Source: Pseudomonadota bacterium (lineage in GTDB: Bacteria > Pseudomonadota > Alphaproteobacteria > Rhizobiales > Beijerinckiaceae). From it: a stretch of DNA of 8,009 nt. This document shows positions 6,631-8,009 of this stretch, piece by piece. A model generated the notes under the pieces. The model was not told the DNA's origin. It ran no database searches and saw only the letters and a program-made list of their open reading frames with translations. The first letter of the stretch is position 1, and each line of letters opens with the position of its first letter. The position numbers were made by a program, and so were the translations under genes. Location: the NCBI GenBank assembly GCA_023450615.1, contig JAEXGT010000082.1, forward strand, positions 1 through 8,009. Reading direction: 5' to 3'.

Positions 6631-7391
6631 ATCGTCGCCGTCGCGTCTATGAGGGCAAGGCGAAGGTCCTTTATGAGGGCCCCGAACCCGGAACGCTCAT
6701 CCAGCACTTCAAGGATGACGCGACCGCCTTCAACGCCAAGAAGCATGAAGTGATCGACGGCAAGGGCGTGCTCAACAACCGGATCTCCGAGTATCTCTTT
6801 CAGAACCTGAACGATATCGGCATCCCGACCCATTTCATCCGCCGCCTGAACATGCGCGAGCAGCTGATTCGGGAAGTGGAGATCATTCCGCTCGAGGTCG
6901 TCGTGCGGAACGTAGCGGCAGGCTCGCTGGCCAAGAGGCTCGGCCTCGAGGAAGGCACGCAGCTGCCCCGCTCGATCATCGAATTCTATTACAAGAACGA
7001 CGAGCTGGGCGATCCGATGGTCTCCGAAGAGCACATCACCGCCTTCGGCTGGGCCTCGCCCCAGGAGATCGACGACATCATGGCGCTGGCCATCCGCGTC
7101 AACGACTTCCTGTCCGGCCTTTTCCTCGGCGTCGGCATCCGCCTCGTGGACTTCAAGCTGGAGACGGGCCGTCTCTGGGAAGGCGAGCTGATGCGCATCG
7201 TCGTCGCCGACGAGATCTCCCCGGATTCGTGCCGTCTCTGGGACATCAAGTCCAAGGACAAGCTCGACAAGGATCGCTTCCGCCAGGACATGGGCGGTCT
7301 GGTCGAGGCTTATACGGAGGTGGCCCGCCGCCTCGGTATCCTGTCCGAGAACGAGAACGTCATCACCGGCGGCCCCCGCCTCGTGCAGTAG
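6627..7391 (+). CDS. purC: Phosphoribosylaminoimidazole-succinocarboxamide synthase (SAICAR synthetase)
   Basis: Product of 254 residues from ATG 6627 (MNRRRRVYEG). It joins aspartate to CAIR with ATP, in de novo purine synthesis in the cytoplasm. Visible landmarks are the nucleotide-binding start YEGKAKVLYEG (8-18), signature 1 IIPLEVVVRNVAAGS (86-100), signature 2 LVDFKLE (173-179) and DEISPDSCRLWD (195-206). Length equals the usual short bacterial form. An in-frame ATG at 6597 would add MDFLKPRYTP and has AGGAG 11 bp upstream, whereas 6627 has no ribosome binding site. I prefer 6627 because homologues start there, but 6597 is a real alternative. In many relatives purS and purQ follow; here a strong terminator follows instead, so purC seems to be transcribed alone. 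Confidence 0.95.
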   Translation: MNRRRRVYEGKAKVLYEGPEPGTLIQHFKDDATAFNAKKHEVIDGKGVLNNRISEYLFQNLNDIGIPTHFIRRLNMREQLIREVEIIPLEVVVRNVAAGSLAKRLGLEEGTQLPRSIIEFYYKNDELGDPMVSEEHITAFGWASPQEIDDIMALAIRVNDFLSGLFLGVGIRLVDFKLETGRLWEGELMRIVVADEISPDSCRLWDIKSKDKLDKDRFRQDMGGLVEAYTEVARRLGILSENENVITGGPRLVQ

Positions 7392-7413
7392 GACGCCGCT
7401 CCCGAATATGATG

Positions 7414-7445
7414 AAAGCCCGGCCTCAGCGCCGGGCTTTTTGTTT
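7414..7445 (+). terminator. Intrinsic terminator of purC
   Basis: A perfect 10-bp stem AAAGCCCGGC (7414-7423) / GCCGGGCTTT (7430-7439) with a 6-base loop is followed by T-rich TTTTGTTT. It starts 22 bp after the purC stop. In the opposite direction the stem is followed by only three T, so it should work mainly for purC. Confidence 0.9.
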
Positions 7446-7768
7446 GGGCGCGGCTTTTTGCCAGTCGGCCTCTCGGGAGACAGGCGGCGGGTCGTTTCAA
7501 AGAGCAAGCGGGAGTGACCTCGCGAGCCTTTGGCTCCGAGGAGATGGGGTCGAGGGAGGCGCGAGGAGGCGTCCGGCTCGCTGTGTGAAGTGTGAGAAGA
7601 ACCAAACGGCTCCTCGCGCACGGCTTTTTTAGGCGGACACCGCATCAGTCCTGACAGGATGTGCGGGCGGCCTCCTGCCGGCGGGCTTGCGTTTGGCCGC
7701 ATCCGCAGGACCGCGCCCGGCTCCACAATCACGACGCCTCGCGAGCGCGTCCCTCGGTGAGCCAAGAT
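7446..7768 (-). other. Structured region downstream of an orphan promoter; possible non-coding RNA or leader
   Basis: No recognisable gene lies here, but minus-strand RNA starting near 7768 would carry several stems. These are GACGC/GCGTC next to the 5' end (7733-7751); a 10-bp stem 7559-7568/7610-7619 with a 41-base loop; and CCTCG-GAGCC/GGCTC-CGAGG with one bulge and a 3-base loop (7518-7541). A boxA-like 12-mer TGCTCTTTGAAA (7506-7495) then follows 11 bases downstream. It does not contain the signatures I know for tRNA, SRP RNA, RNase P or tmRNA. A TTG-started open frame (7765 to 7310, 151 codons) covers it, but runs antisense into purC and has an unlikely composition. Confidence 0.25.
7559..7630 (+). 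terminator. Hairpin followed by T-run (weak terminator candidate)
   Basis: The plus strand has a perfect 10-bp stem GCGCGAGGAG/CTCCTCGCGC (7559-7568/7610-7619), then ACGGC and six T (7625-7630). The 41-base loop and the gap before the T-run make it a poor intrinsic terminator. It could also be part of a minus-strand RNA fold. Confidence 0.2.
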
Positions 7769-7774
7769 GCGAAG

Positions 7775-7803
7775 GTTATAGCCAAGGTTAGGACGATTGT
7801 CAA
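7775..7803 (-). promoter_or_regulatory. Orphan near-consensus sigma70 promoter reading leftward
   Basis: The minus strand carries -35 TTGACA (7803-7798), a 17-bp spacer and -10 TATAAC (7780-7775), 11 of 12 consensus bases at optimal spacing. Upstream is an A/T-rich tract (7804-7825) placed like an UP element. The hexamers are identical to those of the rRNA promoter P1 at the left end. The expected start is about 7768. No gene I can recognise follows in that direction before the purC terminator and purC antisense. Confidence 0.55.
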
Positions 7804-7831
7804 GAACAAAATAAGAACATTATCTCTCTGT

Positions 7832-7872
7832 CCTCATCCTGAGGAGGCACTTCGTGCCTCCTCAGGATGAGG
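7832..7872. repeat. Perfect 19-bp inverted repeat, REP-like palindrome
   Basis: CCTCATCCTGAGGAGGCAC (7832-7850) is followed by a 3-base loop TTC and its exact reverse complement (7854-7872). The CCTCATCCTGAGGA core is one I recall as dispersed in many copies between genes in Bradyrhizobium, Methylobacterium and Microvirga-type genomes. Only this copy is in the window. It stands about 30 bp upstream of the orphan promoter's -35. Confidence 0.8.
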
Positions 7873-7907
7873 GCGGTGTGTGGGCGAAGCGGGATCGCCC
7901 GCAGAAC

Positions 7908-7942
7908 GCAGCATCCCCTCCCCCACAAGGAGGGGATGCTGC
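7908..7942. repeat. 14-bp inverted repeat, second palindrome of the cluster
   Basis: GCAGCATCCCCTCC (7908-7921) and GGAGGGGATGCTGC (7929-7942) are exact reverse complements around a 7-base loop. A smaller stem GCGGG-ATCG-CCCGC (7889-7902) sits just left. No T-run follows on either strand, so it does not look like a terminator. It is probably part of the same class of intergenic repeats. Confidence 0.6.
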
Positions 7943-7982
7943 TGCGCATCGGCACAGGCTACGCCTTAGCCGGATAGGGCCT

Positions 7983-8009
7983 TCCCTCACCCCTGCCCCT
8001 CTCCCAAAC
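7983..8009. repeat. Probable first arm of a third palindromic repeat, cut by the window edge
   Basis: The pyrimidine-rich CCCTCACCCCTGCCCCTCTCCC matches my memory of one arm of a common rhizobial intergenic palindrome, whose second arm would read GGGAGAGGGG. The partner arm is beyond the window, so this cannot be confirmed here. Confidence 0.35.

Noticed and set aside
7310..7765. 151-codon minus-strand open frame starting TTG just below the orphan promoter
   Set aside because: It begins within a few bases of the predicted transcript start, has no ribosome binding site, is full of Arg/Pro/Ser from GC-rich antisense reading, crosses the purC terminator and ends inside purC. It resembles no family I know.
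7832..7942. CRISPR-like array at the right end
   Set aside because: The repeats are different palindromes, not direct repeats with regular spacers, and no cas genes are present.

Overview
The window looks like chromosomal, GC-rich alphaproteobacterial DNA. It most resembles Hyphomicrobiales of the Microvirga/Methylobacterium/Bosea kind. The evidence is the short 254-residue PurC type, a DUF1476 (F1-ATPase zeta-type) protein, an rRNA-type leader with the alphaproteobacterial boxA form TGCTCTTTGACA, and dispersed palindromes built on CCTCATCCTGAGGA. The genus is a guess from remembered protein and repeat styles, not from a search. Almost every gene is a recognisable housekeeping or core-metabolism gene. 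I see no transposase, phage, CRISPR or obvious defence system.

Layout. Positions 1-447 hold the promoter and leader region of an rRNA operon that reads leftward out of the window: two tandem promoters with perfect TTGACA -35 boxes, then a boxB-like UUCG hairpin and a boxA. The 16S gene itself is not in view. Divergent from it, after about 240 bp, comes an envelope gene for a membrane-anchored M23 (LytM) peptidoglycan hydrolase (689-2725), followed 5 bp later by an AEC-family transporter (2731-3648). Next is a compact set of alternating-strand genes: gluQ on the minus strand (3627-4517), whose end overlaps the transporter's by 22 bp; an AlkA-type DNA glycosylase on the plus strand (4548-5195), starting 30 bp from the gluQ start; and a HpcH/HpaI aldolase on the minus strand (5199-5972), ending 3 bp from the glycosylase stop. 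A DUF1476/zeta gene (6037-6360, minus) and purC (6627-7391, plus) diverge from a 266-bp regulatory region. purC ends in a clear intrinsic terminator, and no purS/purQ follows within the window.

The last 560 bp carry no convincing protein gene but are full of structure. There is an isolated, near-consensus promoter on the minus strand (TTGACA-17-TATAAC), a series of hairpins and a boxA-like 12-mer downstream of it, and then a cluster of palindromic repeats: a perfect 19-bp inverted repeat, a 14-bp one, and what looks like the first arm of a third, cut by the window edge.

The genes do not form one pathway. They serve ribosome synthesis, cell-wall remodelling, tRNA modification (GluQRS), alkylation repair, carbon catabolism, ATP synthase control and purine synthesis. 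The items most worth a second look are the orphan promoter with its boxA-like, rRNA-leader-like layout at 7495-7803, and a 19-codon reading frame whose stop overlaps the purC start as ATGA. I did not find a clearly new multi-gene system.
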